DNA of 36,708 bases from Micrococcus sp. GTDB taxonomy: Bacteria > Actinomycetota > Actinomycetes > Actinomycetales > Micrococcaceae. The translations under genes and the position numbers were made by a program. Where the stretch lies: contig NZ_JAUNHR010000010.1 of assembly GCF_030523875.1 (NCBI RefSeq), forward strand, positions 6,948-43,655, read 5' to 3'. Shown here in pieces: positions 22,640-31,340 of this stretch (the first letter of the stretch is position 1; each line of letters begins with the position of its first letter). The notes below the pieces were generated by a model. That model ran no database searches. It was not told the DNA's origin and was given only the letters and a program-made list of their open reading frames with translations.

Positions 22640-23737
22640 TCAGTCCTCGGACGACGCCGAGCCGCCCGCCTCCGCGGCGGTGCGGTTGGCCAGCAGCCGG
22701 CGCAGGGAGGCCAGGCGTGCCGGGCCGGCGGGACCGGCGTGGCCCGCGGCCACCCACGGGTCCAGCCCGCAGCCGGGGGAGTCGGGCAGGTGCGTGCAGC
22801 CGCGCGGGCAGTCGGCCAGGCCGCCGGCGAGGTCCTCGAAGGCCTCCACCACGCGGTCCGGCTCCACCCAGCCCAGGCCGAAGGAGCGGATGCCGGGGGT
22901 GTCCACCACCCACGTGTCGGGGAGCGGCTCGCCGTCGGGTCCCGGCAGGGGCATCGCCAGTGCGGACGAGGAGGTGTGCCGACCCCGGCCGGTCACGGCG
23001 TTGACGTGCCCGGTGGCGCGGTCGGCCCCGGTGAGGGCGTTGAGCAGGGTGGACTTGCCCACGCCGGAGGGCCCCACGAACGCGGCCATGTGCCCGGCCA
23101 GGCGCTCGGCCACGCGCTCCACGAGCCCGCCGTCCAGGTCGGTGTCCCCGCTGTCCGCCTCGAAGCGGGCGGCGCCGGAGGTCATCACCTCGAGGTCGAG
23201 GGACTCGTAGTGGGCCACCAGGTCGGCGGGGTCCCGCAGGTCCGTCTTGGTGATCAGCAGGACGGGGTGGATGCCGGCGTCGTAGCAGGCCACCAGGGCG
23301 CGGTCGATGAAGCCGGTGCGCGGCTCCGGGTTGGCCGCGGCCACCATCACCACCAGGGTGTCCGCGTTGGCCACCACCACGCGCTCCACCTCGTCCGAGT
23401 CGTCGGCGGAGCGGCGCAGCACGGTGTCCCGCTCCTGGACGCGCACGATCCGGCCCAGGGTGCCCTCGTCCCCGGAGAGGTCGCCCACCACGTCCACGCG
23501 GTCCCCCGTGGCGATCGGGGTGCGCCGCAGCTCGCGGGCGCGCATCGCGGTGACGGGGGCGTCCGTGCGCCCGGGCAGCACCACGGTGTACCGGCCGCGG
23601 TCCACGGTGGTCACCCGTCCGGTCTGCGCGTCCTCGTGCTTGGGGCGCTCCTTGGTGCGCGGGCGCGTGCCGCGCTTGGACGGGCGCACGCGCACGTCCG
23701 ACTCGTCCCAGGCCGAGGGGTCCACTCGTCGTCCCAT
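22640..23737 (-). CDS. rsgA: ribosome small-subunit-dependent GTPase A
   Basis: RsgA, a circularly permuted GTPase that assists late 30S subunit maturation. In the 365-residue protein the G motifs appear in permuted order: G4 T-K-T-D (163-166), G1 GPSGVGKST (222-230) and G3 DTPG (279-282). An OB-fold domain (about 38-105) precedes them. The C-terminal zinc module has Cys310, Cys314, His316 and Cys323 in [10 protein letters not shown]. Its ATG overlaps the aroA stop by one base (TGATG). The aroA-rsgA pair divergent from sigH is a common arrangement in actinobacteria. Confidence 0.95.
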   Translation of the reverse strand: MGRRVDPSAWDESDVRVRPSKRGTRPRTKERPKHEDAQTGRVTTVDRGRYTVVLPGRTDAPVTAMRARELRRTPIATGDRVDVVGDLSGDEGTLGRIVRVQERDTVLRRSADDSDEVERVVVANADTLVVMVAAANPEPRTGFIDRALVACYDAGIHPVLLITKTDLRDPADLVAHYESLDLEVMTSGAARFEADSGDTDLDGGLVERVAERLAGHMAAFVGPSGVGKSTLLNALTGADRATGHVNAVTGRGRHTSSSALAMPLPGPDGEPLPDTWVVDTPGIRSFGLGWVEPDRVVEAFEDLAGGLADCPRGCTHLPDSPGCGLDPWVAAGHAGPAGPARLASLRRLLANRTAAEAGGSASSED

Positions 23738-25194
23738 CAGGCGTCTGCTCCTCGGTCGGCCGCGGCCGCGGGCGGGGCCACGAGCCCCTCCCACAGCGCG
23801 GGGAAGTCCGGCATGGTCTTGGCGGTGGTCGCCACGTCCCGCACCCGGGTGCCGGGGGCGCGCAGCCCCACGACGGCGGCGAAGGTGGCCATCCGGTGGT
23901 CCTCGTACGTGCGGGCCTCGGCCGCGGCGGGCGCCCCGCCGGCCGCGGTGCCGGGGAAGTCCAGGGCGTCCGCGCCCTCAACCACGTCCACACCGAAGCG
24001 GGCGGCCTCGGCGGCCAGGGCGGCGAGTCGGTCGGTCTCGTGCCCGCGCAGGTGCCCGATCCCGCTCAGGCGCGTCGGCCCCTCGGCCAGCAGGGCCAGC
24101 GCGGCCGCGGTGGGGGCGAGCTCGGCGGTGTCCGCCACGTCCCCGGCGCCGCTCACCCGGGGGCGGCCCTCGCCGTCGATGCCGCCGGTCACCGTGAGCG
24201 TGCCGCGGGAGGGGTCGCCGGGGGCGGGGGAGAAGGCCACGTCCGCGCCGAAGGCGGGCAGGATCTCCCGCCAGCGGTCCCCGATCTGCGTGGTCCGCGC
24301 GGGCCAGTCCGGCACGGACACCGCGCCGCCGGTCACCGCGGCCGCCGCCAGGAACGGGCCGGCGTTGGACAGGTCCGGCTCCACGTGCGCCTCGAACGCG
24401 GGCACCGGCCCCGGATGCACCCGCCACACGCCCGGGGCGGGCTCGTCCACCCGCACCCCGTGCTCGCGCAGGAACGCCACGGTCATGGCCACGTGCTCCG
24501 GGCTGGGCACGCGCTCGCCGGTGTGCCGCAGTGTCAGCCCGCCCGGGCGCCGGGCCGCGGAGAGCAGCAGGCCGGAGAGGAACTGGGAGGAGTCGGAGGC
24601 GTCCACGGCGGCCTCGTCCCCGAGCGGGGTGCCCGTGGTCAGGCGCACCGGCAGCAGGCCGGGCTCGCCGAGGGGCTCCACGCGCGTGCCGGTCTGCTCC
24701 AGGCCCGCCAGCAGCGGGGCCATCGGGCGCACCCGCGCCCCCGGGTCCCCGTCCACCACCACGACGCCGGGCCGCAGCGCCGCCAGGGCCGGCACGAACC
24801 GCATCACCGTCCCGGCCAGGCCGCAGTCCACGTGGGCCTCCTCCGCCAGGGGCTCGCCCACGGGCAGCGGGGTCACCACGAGAACGCCGTCCGGGCGGTC
24901 CTCGCACCGGGCGCCGAGCGCCTCGAGCGCCCCGCGCATCAGCGCGGTGTCCCGGGAGGCCAGCGCGCCGTGCAGCACGCACGGCCCGTCCGCCACGGCG
25001 GCGAGCACCAGCAGCCGGTTCGTCAGGGACTTGGATCCGGGCAGGCGCACGGTCCCGCGCACCGGGCCGGCGGCCGCGGGCGCCGGCCAGGGGTCGGCCG
25101 GCGCCGGGCGGGAGGCGGGGGCCGGCGTCGTCGTCGGGACGCGGGGCGGCGCACCGTCCGCGGGGACGGCGTCGGCGGGGCGGGGCGCGGTCAT
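23737..25194 (-). CDS. aroA: 3-phosphoshikimate 1-carboxyvinyltransferase (EPSP synthase)
   Basis: EPSP synthase of the shikimate pathway, making 5-enolpyruvylshikimate-3-phosphate from shikimate-3-phosphate and PEP. The 485-residue protein has [10 protein letters not shown] at 51-60, [10 protein letters not shown] (the family's G-x-A-G-T-x-M-R motif), D-S-S-Q-F-L-S-G, and Y-E-D-H-R-M-A near the C-terminus. It has an Ala/Pro-rich 40-residue N-terminal extension. The ATG at 25194 lies 6 nt after a TAGGCT hexamer and has no Shine-Dalgarno sequence, so the message may be leaderless. It overlaps rsgA by one base. Confidence 0.95.
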   Translation of the reverse strand: MTAPRPADAVPADGAPPRVPTTTPAPASRPAPADPWPAPAAAGPVRGTVRLPGSKSLTNRLLVLAAVADGPCVLHGALASRDTALMRGALEALGARCEDRPDGVLVVTPLPVGEPLAEEAHVDCGLAGTVMRFVPALAALRPGVVVVDGDPGARVRPMAPLLAGLEQTGTRVEPLGEPGLLPVRLTTGTPLGDEAAVDASDSSQFLSGLLLSAARRPGGLTLRHTGERVPSPEHVAMTVAFLREHGVRVDEPAPGVWRVHPGPVPAFEAHVEPDLSNAGPFLAAAAVTGGAVSVPDWPARTTQIGDRWREILPAFGADVAFSPAPGDPSRGTLTVTGGIDGEGRPRVSGAGDVADTAELAPTAAALALLAEGPTRLSGIGHLRGHETDRLAALAAEAARFGVDVVEGADALDFPGTAAGGAPAAAEARTYEDHRMATFAAVVGLRAPGTRVRDVATTAKTMPDFPALWEGLVAPPAAAADRGADA

Positions 25195-25200
25195 CCGTCC

Positions 25201-25206
25201 AGCCTA
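25201..25206 (-). promoter_or_regulatory. -10-like hexamer of aroA, leaderless arrangement
   Basis: Minus-strand TAGGCT, GGACGG, then the ATG at 25194. The same layout occurs before the hydrolase gene at 55-636. Confidence 0.45.
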
Positions 25207-25384
25207 CCGAGGTCCACGGGGCCCGCGGCGGGGAATACCGGGCCCGTCGCGGGCGCTGTGACCGGTGCGGGCGGAAGGTCCCGCCCGGTGGCCCCGAGCG
25301 CCGCCGGACCGCGCAGCGCACGGCCGGGCAGAGGAGGCGGATCGAGCATGACGGCGACCCTGCTGGACGCCCGTCCCGCCCCCG

Positions 25385-25390
25385 TAGACT
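25385..25390 (+). promoter_or_regulatory. -10-like hexamer of sigH, leaderless arrangement
   Basis: TAGACT followed by 8 nt and ATG 25399. GGAAT at 25232-25236 would be a SigH -35, but no GTT lies 18 nt downstream, so autoregulation is not supported by sequence. Confidence 0.45.
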
Positions 25391-25398
25391 GGCGGGCG

Positions 25399-26091
25399 AT
25401 GAGCACTCAGAACAGCACGCCGGAGATGGCCCGCCCCGCGGACGCCCCCGAGCACGACCTGCCCGGGATCGACGTCGCGGGCGAGAGCGAGGCCGAGCGC
25501 CGCGCCCGGTTCGAACGGGACGCGCTCGAATTCGTGGACCAGCTCTACTCGGCGGCCATGCGCATGACGCGCAACCCGCAGGACGCGGAGGACCTGGTGC
25601 AGGAGGCCTACACCAAGGCGTACTCCTCGTTCCACCAGTACCGGCCGGGCACGAACCTCAAGGCCTGGCTGTACCGCATCCTCACGAACACGTACATCAA
25701 CCTGTACCGCAAGCGGCAGCGCCAGCCCCTCGAGGCGGACACGGACCAGGTGGAGGACTGGCAGATGGCCCGCGCGGCCGAGCACACCTCCACCGGACTG
25801 CGCTCCGCCGAGACCGAGGCGCTGGACCACCTGCCCGACTCCGAGGTGAAGGACGCCCTCCAGGCGATCCCCGAGGAGTTCCGCCTGGCCGTGTACTTCG
25901 CGGATGTCGAGGGCTACGCCTACAAGGAGATCGCCGAGATCCTCGACATCCCCATCGGCACCGTCATGTCCCGGCTGCACCGCGGCCGCAAGCAGCTGCG
26001 GGAGCGGCTGACGGACTACGCGGGGGAGCGCGGCATGGGGCCCAAGGGCCGCGCGGCCCAGGAGCAGACCACGAAGGAGGCCGGCCGATGA
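25399..26091 (+). CDS. sigH: ECF sigma factor SigH/SigR
   Basis: An ECF sigma factor of the SigH/SigR group, which directs the thiol-oxidative and heat stress response. In the 230-residue protein, region 2 spans about 45-115 ([16 protein letters not shown], then [15 protein letters not shown]), and region 4 about 148-202 ([23 protein letters not shown]). The [12 protein letters not shown] linker is characteristic of SigH. ATG 25399 is supported by the TAGACT hexamer; an in-frame ATG at 25348 with GAGGAGG is the alternative. It overlaps the anti-sigma gene by 4 nt. A candidate target promoter precedes ssrA. Confidence 0.93.
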   Translation: MSTQNSTPEMARPADAPEHDLPGIDVAGESEAERRARFERDALEFVDQLYSAAMRMTRNPQDAEDLVQEAYTKAYSSFHQYRPGTNLKAWLYRILTNTYINLYRKRQRQPLEADTDQVEDWQMARAAEHTSTGLRSAETEALDHLPDSEVKDALQAIPEEFRLAVYFADVEGYAYKEIAEILDIPIGTVMSRLHRGRKQLRERLTDYAGERGMGPKGRAAQEQTTKEAGR

Positions 26092-26363
26092 CCACGGACC
26101 AGGACTGCCCCGACTGCCGGGACGGCGGGGAGCGCCTCGAGCAGCTCTACCGGTACCTCGACGGCGCCCTGACGGCCGAGGACATCGAGCAGGTGCGTGC
26201 GCACCTGGCCGAGTGCCCCGACTGCCACCACCAGCAGGAGCTCGAGCTGCTCATCCGCTCCGCGGTGCGCCGCTCCTGCCAGGAGAAGGCCCCCGCGCAG
26301 CTGCGGGCCACCATCATGACCCGCATCACCCAGATCTCCACCACCACGATCCGCCGCGGCTGA
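26088..26363 (+). CDS. rsrA: zinc-binding anti-sigma factor RsrA/RshA
   Basis: A 91-residue ZAS-type anti-sigma factor that holds SigH inactive until disulfide stress oxidises its cysteines and releases zinc. The H-x3-C-x2-C motif is His39, Cys43 and Cys46 (H-L-A-E-C-P-D-C), with Cys7 and Cys10 near the N-terminus and Cys64 (R-R-S-C-Q-E) following. The [10 protein letters not shown] helix is typical of the family. It is translated from an ATG overlapping the sigH stop, which should keep sigma and anti-sigma balanced. A strong hairpin follows 50 nt downstream. Confidence 0.92.
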   Translation: MTTDQDCPDCRDGGERLEQLYRYLDGALTAEDIEQVRAHLAECPDCHHQQELELLIRSAVRRSCQEKAPAQLRATIMTRITQISTTTIRRG

Positions 26364-26413
26364 CCGGGGCTGCGGAGCGAGCCCGCGTCGCCTGGACGCC
26401 GCCTCCCACGGAC

Positions 26414-26452
26414 GACGACGGGCCGGTCCCTCCAGGGGACCGGCCCGTCGTC
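26414..26452. terminator. 17-bp hairpin between convergent rsrA and bL37
   Basis: GACGACGGGCCGGTCCC (26414-26430) is perfectly complementary to 26436-26452, with loop TCCAG. It is symmetric enough to end transcription from both sides. Confidence 0.75.
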
Positions 26453-26498
26453 ATGTCTGCGGGTGCTGGACCCGGCGTGTCACCACGCTGAGCGGGGC

Positions 26499-26573
26499 TC
26501 AGGCGTTGGGACGCTTGCCGTGGTTCGCGCCGCCCTTCTTGCGGTCGCGGCGCTTGCGTGCACGCTTGCTCAT
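26499..26573 (-). CDS. ribosomal protein bL37 (24 residues)
   Basis: A 24-codon gene on the minus strand from ATG 26573 to TGA at 26499, preceded by GGAGAGGAG. The product starts MSKRARKRRDRKKGG and ends A-N-H-G-K-R-P-N-A, the strongly basic sequence and signature ending of bL37, a very small large-subunit protein found in actinobacterial ribosomes. It is below usual gene-calling length, so it is easily missed. It stands alone between the sigH-rsrA terminator and the SGNH-like gene. Identification rests on the remembered family pattern. Confidence 0.8.
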   Translation of the reverse strand: MSKRARKRRDRKKGGANHGKRPNA

Positions 26574-26626
26574 GGGCGTCTCCTCTCCGGGGAAGCGGAC
26601 GATGGTCAGTGAGCCATTCTGTCACA

Positions 26627-27232
26627 TCAGGCGGTCGGCTCGGGCACGCCGAGCCACGGGTACCAGCCCCGGTGCAGCACCAGCCACGCGATCAGCCCGT
26701 GGCCGGCCTGGCCCGGCAGGCCCTCACCGGCGGCCAGGTCCGCACGCCACTGGTCGTGGTCCCGCAGCGGGGTGAACGCGTCCACGTACACCTGCCCGCG
26801 GCGGTCCGCCACGTCCAGGTAGGCGGCGTTGAGCTCGGCCAGGCGCTCGTTTCGGGCCTCGTCCAGGGACGGGGTCGGGCCGAGCACCAGCACGGGGATG
26901 CCGCGCTGGGTGGCCGTGTCCAGGACGTTGGCCAGGTTCAGGCGCGAGCGTGCGCTCGAGGAGGCGTCGAGGTCCAGGTCCGCGTCGGAGAGGGCCACCA
27001 CGAGGCGGTTCTCGCCGGACTCGGAGAAGCGCCGGGAGGCCTCGCCCCACCAGCGGGCCCCGAGCTCCTCCGTGGTCTCGTGGGGCACCGCGAGGACGTA
27101 GTTCTCGAGGGCCACGTCCGGCGCGGAGGTGCGGGCCAGGACCCGGCCCCACCAGCCGACGGCGCGGGGGTCGCCCGCCCCGGCCAGGATGTGGTCGCCG
27201 ACGGCGGCGATCCGGATCTGGCGGTTCTGCAC
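26627..27232 (-). CDS. SGNH/GDSL-hydrolase-like protein lacking the usual catalytic residues
   Basis: A 201-residue protein that follows the layout of actinobacterial SGNH hydrolases: R-I-A-A-V-G-D-H-I-L-A-G-A-G-D-P at the N-terminus, a V-P-H-E-T-T-E-E-L block II-like segment, V-V-A-L-S-D-A-D as block III, and G-L-P-G-Q-A-G-H-G-L-I-A-W as block V. In active enzymes block I is GDS, block III has Asn, and block V has D-x-x-H. Here Ser is replaced by His14, the block III Asn is not found, and the block V His is replaced, so it may be a pseudoenzyme. GTG 27232 has AAAGGA 7 nt upstream. It lies 38 nt after kgd and is probably cotranscribed. Confidence 0.7.
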   Translation of the reverse strand: MQNRQIRIAAVGDHILAGAGDPRAVGWWGRVLARTSAPDVALENYVLAVPHETTEELGARWWGEASRRFSESGENRLVVALSDADLDLDASSSARSRLNLANVLDTATQRGIPVLVLGPTPSLDEARNERLAELNAAYLDVADRRGQVYVDAFTPLRDHDQWRADLAAGEGLPGQAGHGLIAWLVLHRGWYPWLGVPEPTA

Positions 27233-27270
27233 GGTGAATCCTTTCGTCGGGAGGTGCCGGGCCCGCGGTG

Positions 27271-30200
27271 TCAGGCGCCGAACGCCTGGTCCAGCAGGGT
27301 GGCCAGCTCCTGGTCGTGACGGCCCTTGGTGCCCGCGGACGTGGCGGCGAGCGCCGGGCGGGACACGAGGCGCACCTCGCGGTCCAGCTCCGGCAGGAGG
27401 TTGAGCGCCATGAACGGCCACGGGCCCTGGTTGGCGGGCTCGTCCTGCACCCACAGCACCTCAGCGTCGGGGTACTGCGCCAGCTGCTCGCGGATCTCCT
27501 CCGTGGGCAGCGGGTACAGCTGCTCCACGCGCACGATCGCGGTGGAGGTGTCCCCCGTCTTGTCCCGGCGGGCGGCCAGGTCGTAGTACAGACGGCCGGA
27601 GACCAGCAGCACGCGCTTCACATCCGAGGCCTGCACCGAGGCGTCCGGGATCACCGGCTGGAAGCGGCCCTGCGTGAAGTCCTCCACCGCGTTGGCGGCG
27701 GCCTTCAGGCGCAGCAGCTGCTTCGGGGTGAAGACGATCAGCGGCTTGCGCGGGCGGGCGTAGGCCTGCTCGCGCAGCAGGTGGAAGTGGTTCGCGCCGT
27801 TGGACGGGTTCACCACGCGCATGTTGTCCTCCGCGCACAGCTGCAGGAAGCGCTCGATGCGAGCGGAGGAGTGGTCCGGGCCCTGGCCCTCGTAGCCGTG
27901 GGGCAGCAGCAGCACCACGGACGAGTTCTGCGACCACTTCTGCTCGGCAGAGGAGATGAACTCGTCGATCATGGTCTGGGCGCCGTTGACGAAGTCGCCG
28001 AACTGGGCCTCCCACAGGACGAGCGCGTCCGAGCGCTCCACCGAGTAGCCGTACTCGAAGCCGAGGGCGGCGTACTCGGACAGCAGCGAGTTGTAGACCC
28101 AGAACGGGGCCTCGTCCTCGGACAGGTGCTCGAGCGGGGTCCAGGTCTGGTCCGTGACGCGGTCGTGGAACACCGAGTGGCGCTGCGTGAACGTGCCGCG
28201 CTGCGAGTCCTGGCCGGCCAGGCGCACCGGCACGCCCTCCATGAGGAGGGAGCCGAAGGCGGCCAGCTCGGCGAAGCCCCAGTCGATGCCGCCGTCGACG
28301 GCCATCTTGGCACGGCGCTCCAGCAGCTGCTCGAGCTTCGGGTGGACGGTGAAGTCCTCCGGGACGGCCAGGTGGGCGTCACCGATCCGGCGCAGCGTCT
28401 CCGAGGAGATCGCCGTGCCTTCCGGGGCCTCGAGGGCGCGGTCGCGCTCGGCGGCCGGCTCGAGGCCGCCGCCCTGCTCGCCCTTGCCGGACTCGGCCGC
28501 GTGGATCTCCGCGAAGACGCGCTCCAGCTTCTGCTGGTAGTCCTTCAGCGCGGAGTCCGCCTCCTCCTGCGTGATGTCGCCGCGGCCCACGAGGGACTCG
28601 ACGTACAGCTTGCGGGTGGAGCGCTTCTGCTCGATCAGCGTGTACATGCGCGGCTGGGTCATCGAGGGGTCGTCGCCCTCGTTGTGACCGCGACGGCGGT
28701 AGCAGATCAGGTCGATGACGATGTCCTTGTGGAACCGCTGGCGGTACGCGTACGCCAGCTGCGCCACGCGCAGCACCGACTCGGGGTCGTCGCCGTTGAC
28801 GTGCAGGATCGGCGACTGGGTGGTCTTGGCCACGTCCGTGGCGTACACCGACGAGCGTGCGTCCGCGGGGGACGTGGTGAAGCCGACCTGGTTGTTCACG
28901 ATCACGTGGATCGTGCCGCCGGTGCGGTAGCCCGGCAGCTGCGAGAGCATCAGCACCTCGGTCACCACGCCCTGACCGGCGAACGCGGCGTCGCCGTGCA
29001 CCAGGATCGGCAGGACGGGGAAGGACTCGCCGCCGTCGGTCTCGGCCGCCAGGCGGTCCTGCTTCGCGCGCGTCACGCCCTCGAGGACCGGGTCCACGGC
29101 CTCGAGGTGCGAGGGGTTCGCGGCGAGGTAGACGCGCGTGGAGTTGCCGGCGTCGGACACGAACGTGCCCTCGGTGCCCATGTGGTACTTCACGTCGCCG
29201 GAGCCGGCGGCGCCGCCGGGGGTGGCGCCCTCGAACTCGCGGAAGACCTGGCTGTAGGTCTTGCCGGCGATGTTGGTCAGCACGTTCAGGCGGCCACGGT
29301 GGGCCATGCCGATCGTGACCTCGTCCAGGCCCTCGTCCGCGGCGTCGCCGATGATGGAGTCGAGCAGCGGGATCAGGGACTCGCCGCCCTCGAGGGAGAA
29401 GCGCTTCTGGCCGATGTACTTGGTCTGCAGGAACGTCTCGAACGCCTCGGCGGCGTTGAGGCGGCCCAGGACGCGCAGCTGCTCCTCGCGGGTGGGCTTG
29501 TTGTACGGGCGCTCCAGCTTCTCCTGGAACCAGGCGCGCTCGGCCGGGTTCTGGATGTGCATGTACTCCACGCCCACGGTGCGGCAGTAGGCGTCGCGGA
29601 GGACGGCCAGGATGCGGCGCAGGCTCAGCGTGGTCTCGCCGCCGAAGCCGCCGGTGGGCCACTGGCGGTCCAGGTCCCACAGGGTCAGGCCGTGCTCGCG
29701 GATGTCGAGGTCCGGGTGGTACGGCATGCGGTACTCGAGCGGGTCCACGTCCGCCAGCAGGTGGCCGCGGTCGCGGTACGCGTGGATGAGCTGCTGGATG
29801 CGGGCCACCTTGCCCACCTGCTCGTCCGGGTTCACCTGCACGTCCTGGGCCCAGCGGACGGGCTCGTAGGGGATGCGCAGGTCGTGGAAGACCTCGTCGT
29901 AGAAGCCGTCCTCGCCCAGCAGCAGGCCGTGCACGATCTTCAGGAACTCGCCGGAGGCGGCGCCCTGGATCACGCGGTGGTCGTACGTGGAGGTCAGGGT
30001 GATGGTCTTGGAGATCGCCAGCTGGTTCAGCGTGGACTCCGCCGCGCCCTGGAAGGCGGCGGGGTAGGTCAGCGCGCCGACGCCGATGATCGAGGCCTGG
30101 CCCTTGGACAGGCGCGGCACGGAGTGCACGGTGCCGATGCCGCCCGGGTTGGTCAGGGAGACGGTGGTGCCGGCGTAGTCGTCCATCGTCAGCTTGTTGT

Positions 30201-31053
30201 CCCGGGCGCGCTTGACGAGGTCGTCGTACGCCTCCCAGAAGCCGCGGAAGGACAGGGTCTCGGCGGCCTTGATGTTCGGGACCACGAGGGCACGGGTGCC
30301 GTCCGGCTTGGGCAGGTCGATGGCCAGGCCGAAGTTCACGTGCGCCGGCTCCACCATGGTGGGCTTGCCGTCGCGCTCCTCGTAGGTGGTGTTCATCGAC
30401 GGCATCGCGGCGAGGGCGCGCACCACGGCGTAGCCGATCAGGTGCGTGAAGGAGACCTTGCCGCCGCGGGTGCGGGACAGGTGGGAGTTGATCACGGTGC
30501 GGTTGTCGATCAGCACCTTGGCCGGCAGGTCGCGCACGGTGGTGGCCGTGGGCATGGACAGGGAGGCGTCCATGTTGGTGGCGACCGCCTTGGCCATGCC
30601 CTTGAGTACGGTGGCCTTCTCGGTCTTCTCCTCGGCGGCGGGCTCGCCCGCGGCGGCCGGCTCGGAGGGCACGGCGGCGGCGTGGGAGCGGCGGGCGGCC
30701 TTGGGGTCGGCCGCGGCGGGGGCGGAGGGGGCCTTCTCCTGCCCGGGCTTCGGCGCACCCGGCTCGGACGGCCGCTCGGTCACGGTGCGCTTGGCGTCGG
30801 CGGGCGTGGCCGACGCCGCCTTCTGCGCCGGCGCCTTCCTCTGCGCGGGGACCTTCGCCGCGGGCTTCGCGGGGGCCTTCGCCGCCGGGGTGGAGGCGGC
30901 CTCGGGCTGCGAGGCCTCGAGACGGGCGAAGATCTGGGCCCACTGCCGGTCGACGGTGCCCTCGTCCTCCCGGTACTTCCGGTAGATCTCGGCGACGAGC
31001 TGTTCGTTGCCCGGGAACTCCTGCGAGAGCCGGTCGGACGTGAGTTCTGGCAC
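27271..31053 (-). CDS. kgd: multifunctional 2-oxoglutarate enzyme KGD/OdhA
   Basis: A 1260-residue fused enzyme of the actinobacterial 2-oxoglutarate dehydrogenase complex. Residues 1-45 are the N-terminal helix (P-E-L-T-S-D-R-L-S-Q-E-F), followed by an Ala/Pro/Lys linker (about 46-145). An E2-like acyltransferase domain (about 146-385) has Y-D-H-R-V-I-Q-G around His359; the family has Gln where classical E2 has Asp. The ThDP-dependent E1 domain follows, with G-M-A-H-R-G-R-L-N-V-L and H-G-D-A-A-F-A-G-Q-G. It lacks a lipoyl domain, so lipoyl groups must come from the pyruvate dehydrogenase E2. GTG 31053 is preceded by GGAAGAGG. The very long open frames antisense to it are shadows. Confidence 0.96.
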   Translation of the reverse strand: MPELTSDRLSQEFPGNEQLVAEIYRKYREDEGTVDRQWAQIFARLEASQPEAASTPAAKAPAKPAAKVPAQRKAPAQKAASATPADAKRTVTERPSEPGAPKPGQEKAPSAPAAADPKAARRSHAAAVPSEPAAAGEPAAEEKTEKATVLKGMAKAVATNMDASLSMPTATTVRDLPAKVLIDNRTVINSHLSRTRGGKVSFTHLIGYAVVRALAAMPSMNTTYEERDGKPTMVEPAHVNFGLAIDLPKPDGTRALVVPNIKAAETLSFRGFWEAYDDLVKRARDNKLTMDDYAGTTVSLTNPGGIGTVHSVPRLSKGQASIIGVGALTYPAAFQGAAESTLNQLAISKTITLTSTYDHRVIQGAASGEFLKIVHGLLLGEDGFYDEVFHDLRIPYEPVRWAQDVQVNPDEQVGKVARIQQLIHAYRDRGHLLADVDPLEYRMPYHPDLDIREHGLTLWDLDRQWPTGGFGGETTLSLRRILAVLRDAYCRTVGVEYMHIQNPAERAWFQEKLERPYNKPTREEQLRVLGRLNAAEAFETFLQTKYIGQKRFSLEGGESLIPLLDSIIGDAADEGLDEVTIGMAHRGRLNVLTNIAGKTYSQVFREFEGATPGGAAGSGDVKYHMGTEGTFVSDAGNSTRVYLAANPSHLEAVDPVLEGVTRAKQDRLAAETDGGESFPVLPILVHGDAAFAGQGVVTEVLMLSQLPGYRTGGTIHVIVNNQVGFTTSPADARSSVYATDVAKTTQSPILHVNGDDPESVLRVAQLAYAYRQRFHKDIVIDLICYRRRGHNEGDDPSMTQPRMYTLIEQKRSTRKLYVESLVGRGDITQEEADSALKDYQQKLERVFAEIHAAESGKGEQGGGLEPAAERDRALEAPEGTAISSETLRRIGDAHLAVPEDFTVHPKLEQLLERRAKMAVDGGIDWGFAELAAFGSLLMEGVPVRLAGQDSQRGTFTQRHSVFHDRVTDQTWTPLEHLSEDEAPFWVYNSLLSEYAALGFEYGYSVERSDALVLWEAQFGDFVNGAQTMIDEFISSAEQKWSQNSSVVLLLPHGYEGQGPDHSSARIERFLQLCAEDNMRVVNPSNGANHFHLLREQAYARPRKPLIVFTPKQLLRLKAAANAVEDFTQGRFQPVIPDASVQASDVKRVLLVSGRLYYDLAARRDKTGDTSTAIVRVEQLYPLPTEEIREQLAQYPDAEVLWVQDEPANQGPWPFMALNLLPELDREVRLVSRPALAATSAGTKGRHDQELATLLDQAFGA

Positions 31054-31134
31054 TGTGAAACGCCTCTTCCTGAACCTTGGGTGAGCGGTGTGCGGGTCGT
31101 CCGCCGCGGGCGGCGGCGGCCGGGCCGGTGTCGG

Positions 31135-31171
31135 CGCGTCCCGCCCGTCCGGGACACCCGGGCGGGACGCG
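31135..31171 (-). promoter_or_regulatory. 13-bp hairpin in the predicted kgd leader
   Basis: CGCGTCCCGCCCG (31135-31147) pairs perfectly with 31159-31171 around an 11-nt loop. In the kgd mRNA it would lie about 80 nt before the start codon. It could be a regulatory leader structure or a mere GC-rich stem. Confidence 0.4.
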
Positions 31172-31198
31172 ACCGCGCGCGGGACTGCGCGGACGCGG

Positions 31199-31226
31199 GA
31201 ACGCCTTCGGACCAGCATAGGCGTTC
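31199..31226 (-). promoter_or_regulatory. kgd promoter-like hexamer inside a 7-bp inverted repeat
   Basis: Arms GAACGCC (31199-31205) and GGCGTTC (31220-31226) flank a minus-strand TATGCT at 31219-31214, a good -10. The start would be near 31206, giving a leader of about 150 nt. The repeat across the -10 is where a repressor would bind; no regulator is identified. Confidence 0.45.
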
Positions 31227-31328
31227 GGGCCTGTCGGCGGCAGGGTCGGGGGGTGTCGGATGCGGCGCGTCCCCGCCGCCGACGCTCCGTGCTGTGACGC
31301 GAGCCACGGGTCCACGGGCGGGCTCTGC

Positions 31329-31334
31329 CAGACT
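31329..31334 (+). promoter_or_regulatory. -10-like hexamer of guaB1, leaderless arrangement
   Basis: CAGACT, then 6 nt, then the ATG at 31341. The AGACTGGCGG context is shared with the sigH start region. Confidence 0.4.
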
Positions 31335-31340
31335 GGCGGC

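Noticed and set aside
21692..22640. Fluoride riboswitch controlling the crcB pair
   Set aside because: The crcB genes follow hisN by 3 nt, and no riboswitch-like pseudoknot sequence was recognised upstream of hisN.
25232..25260. SigH autoregulatory promoter upstream of sigH (GGAAT at 25232)
   Set aside because: No GTT occurs at 16-19 nt spacing; the nearest GTG is 21 nt away. Insufficient match compared with the ssrA site.
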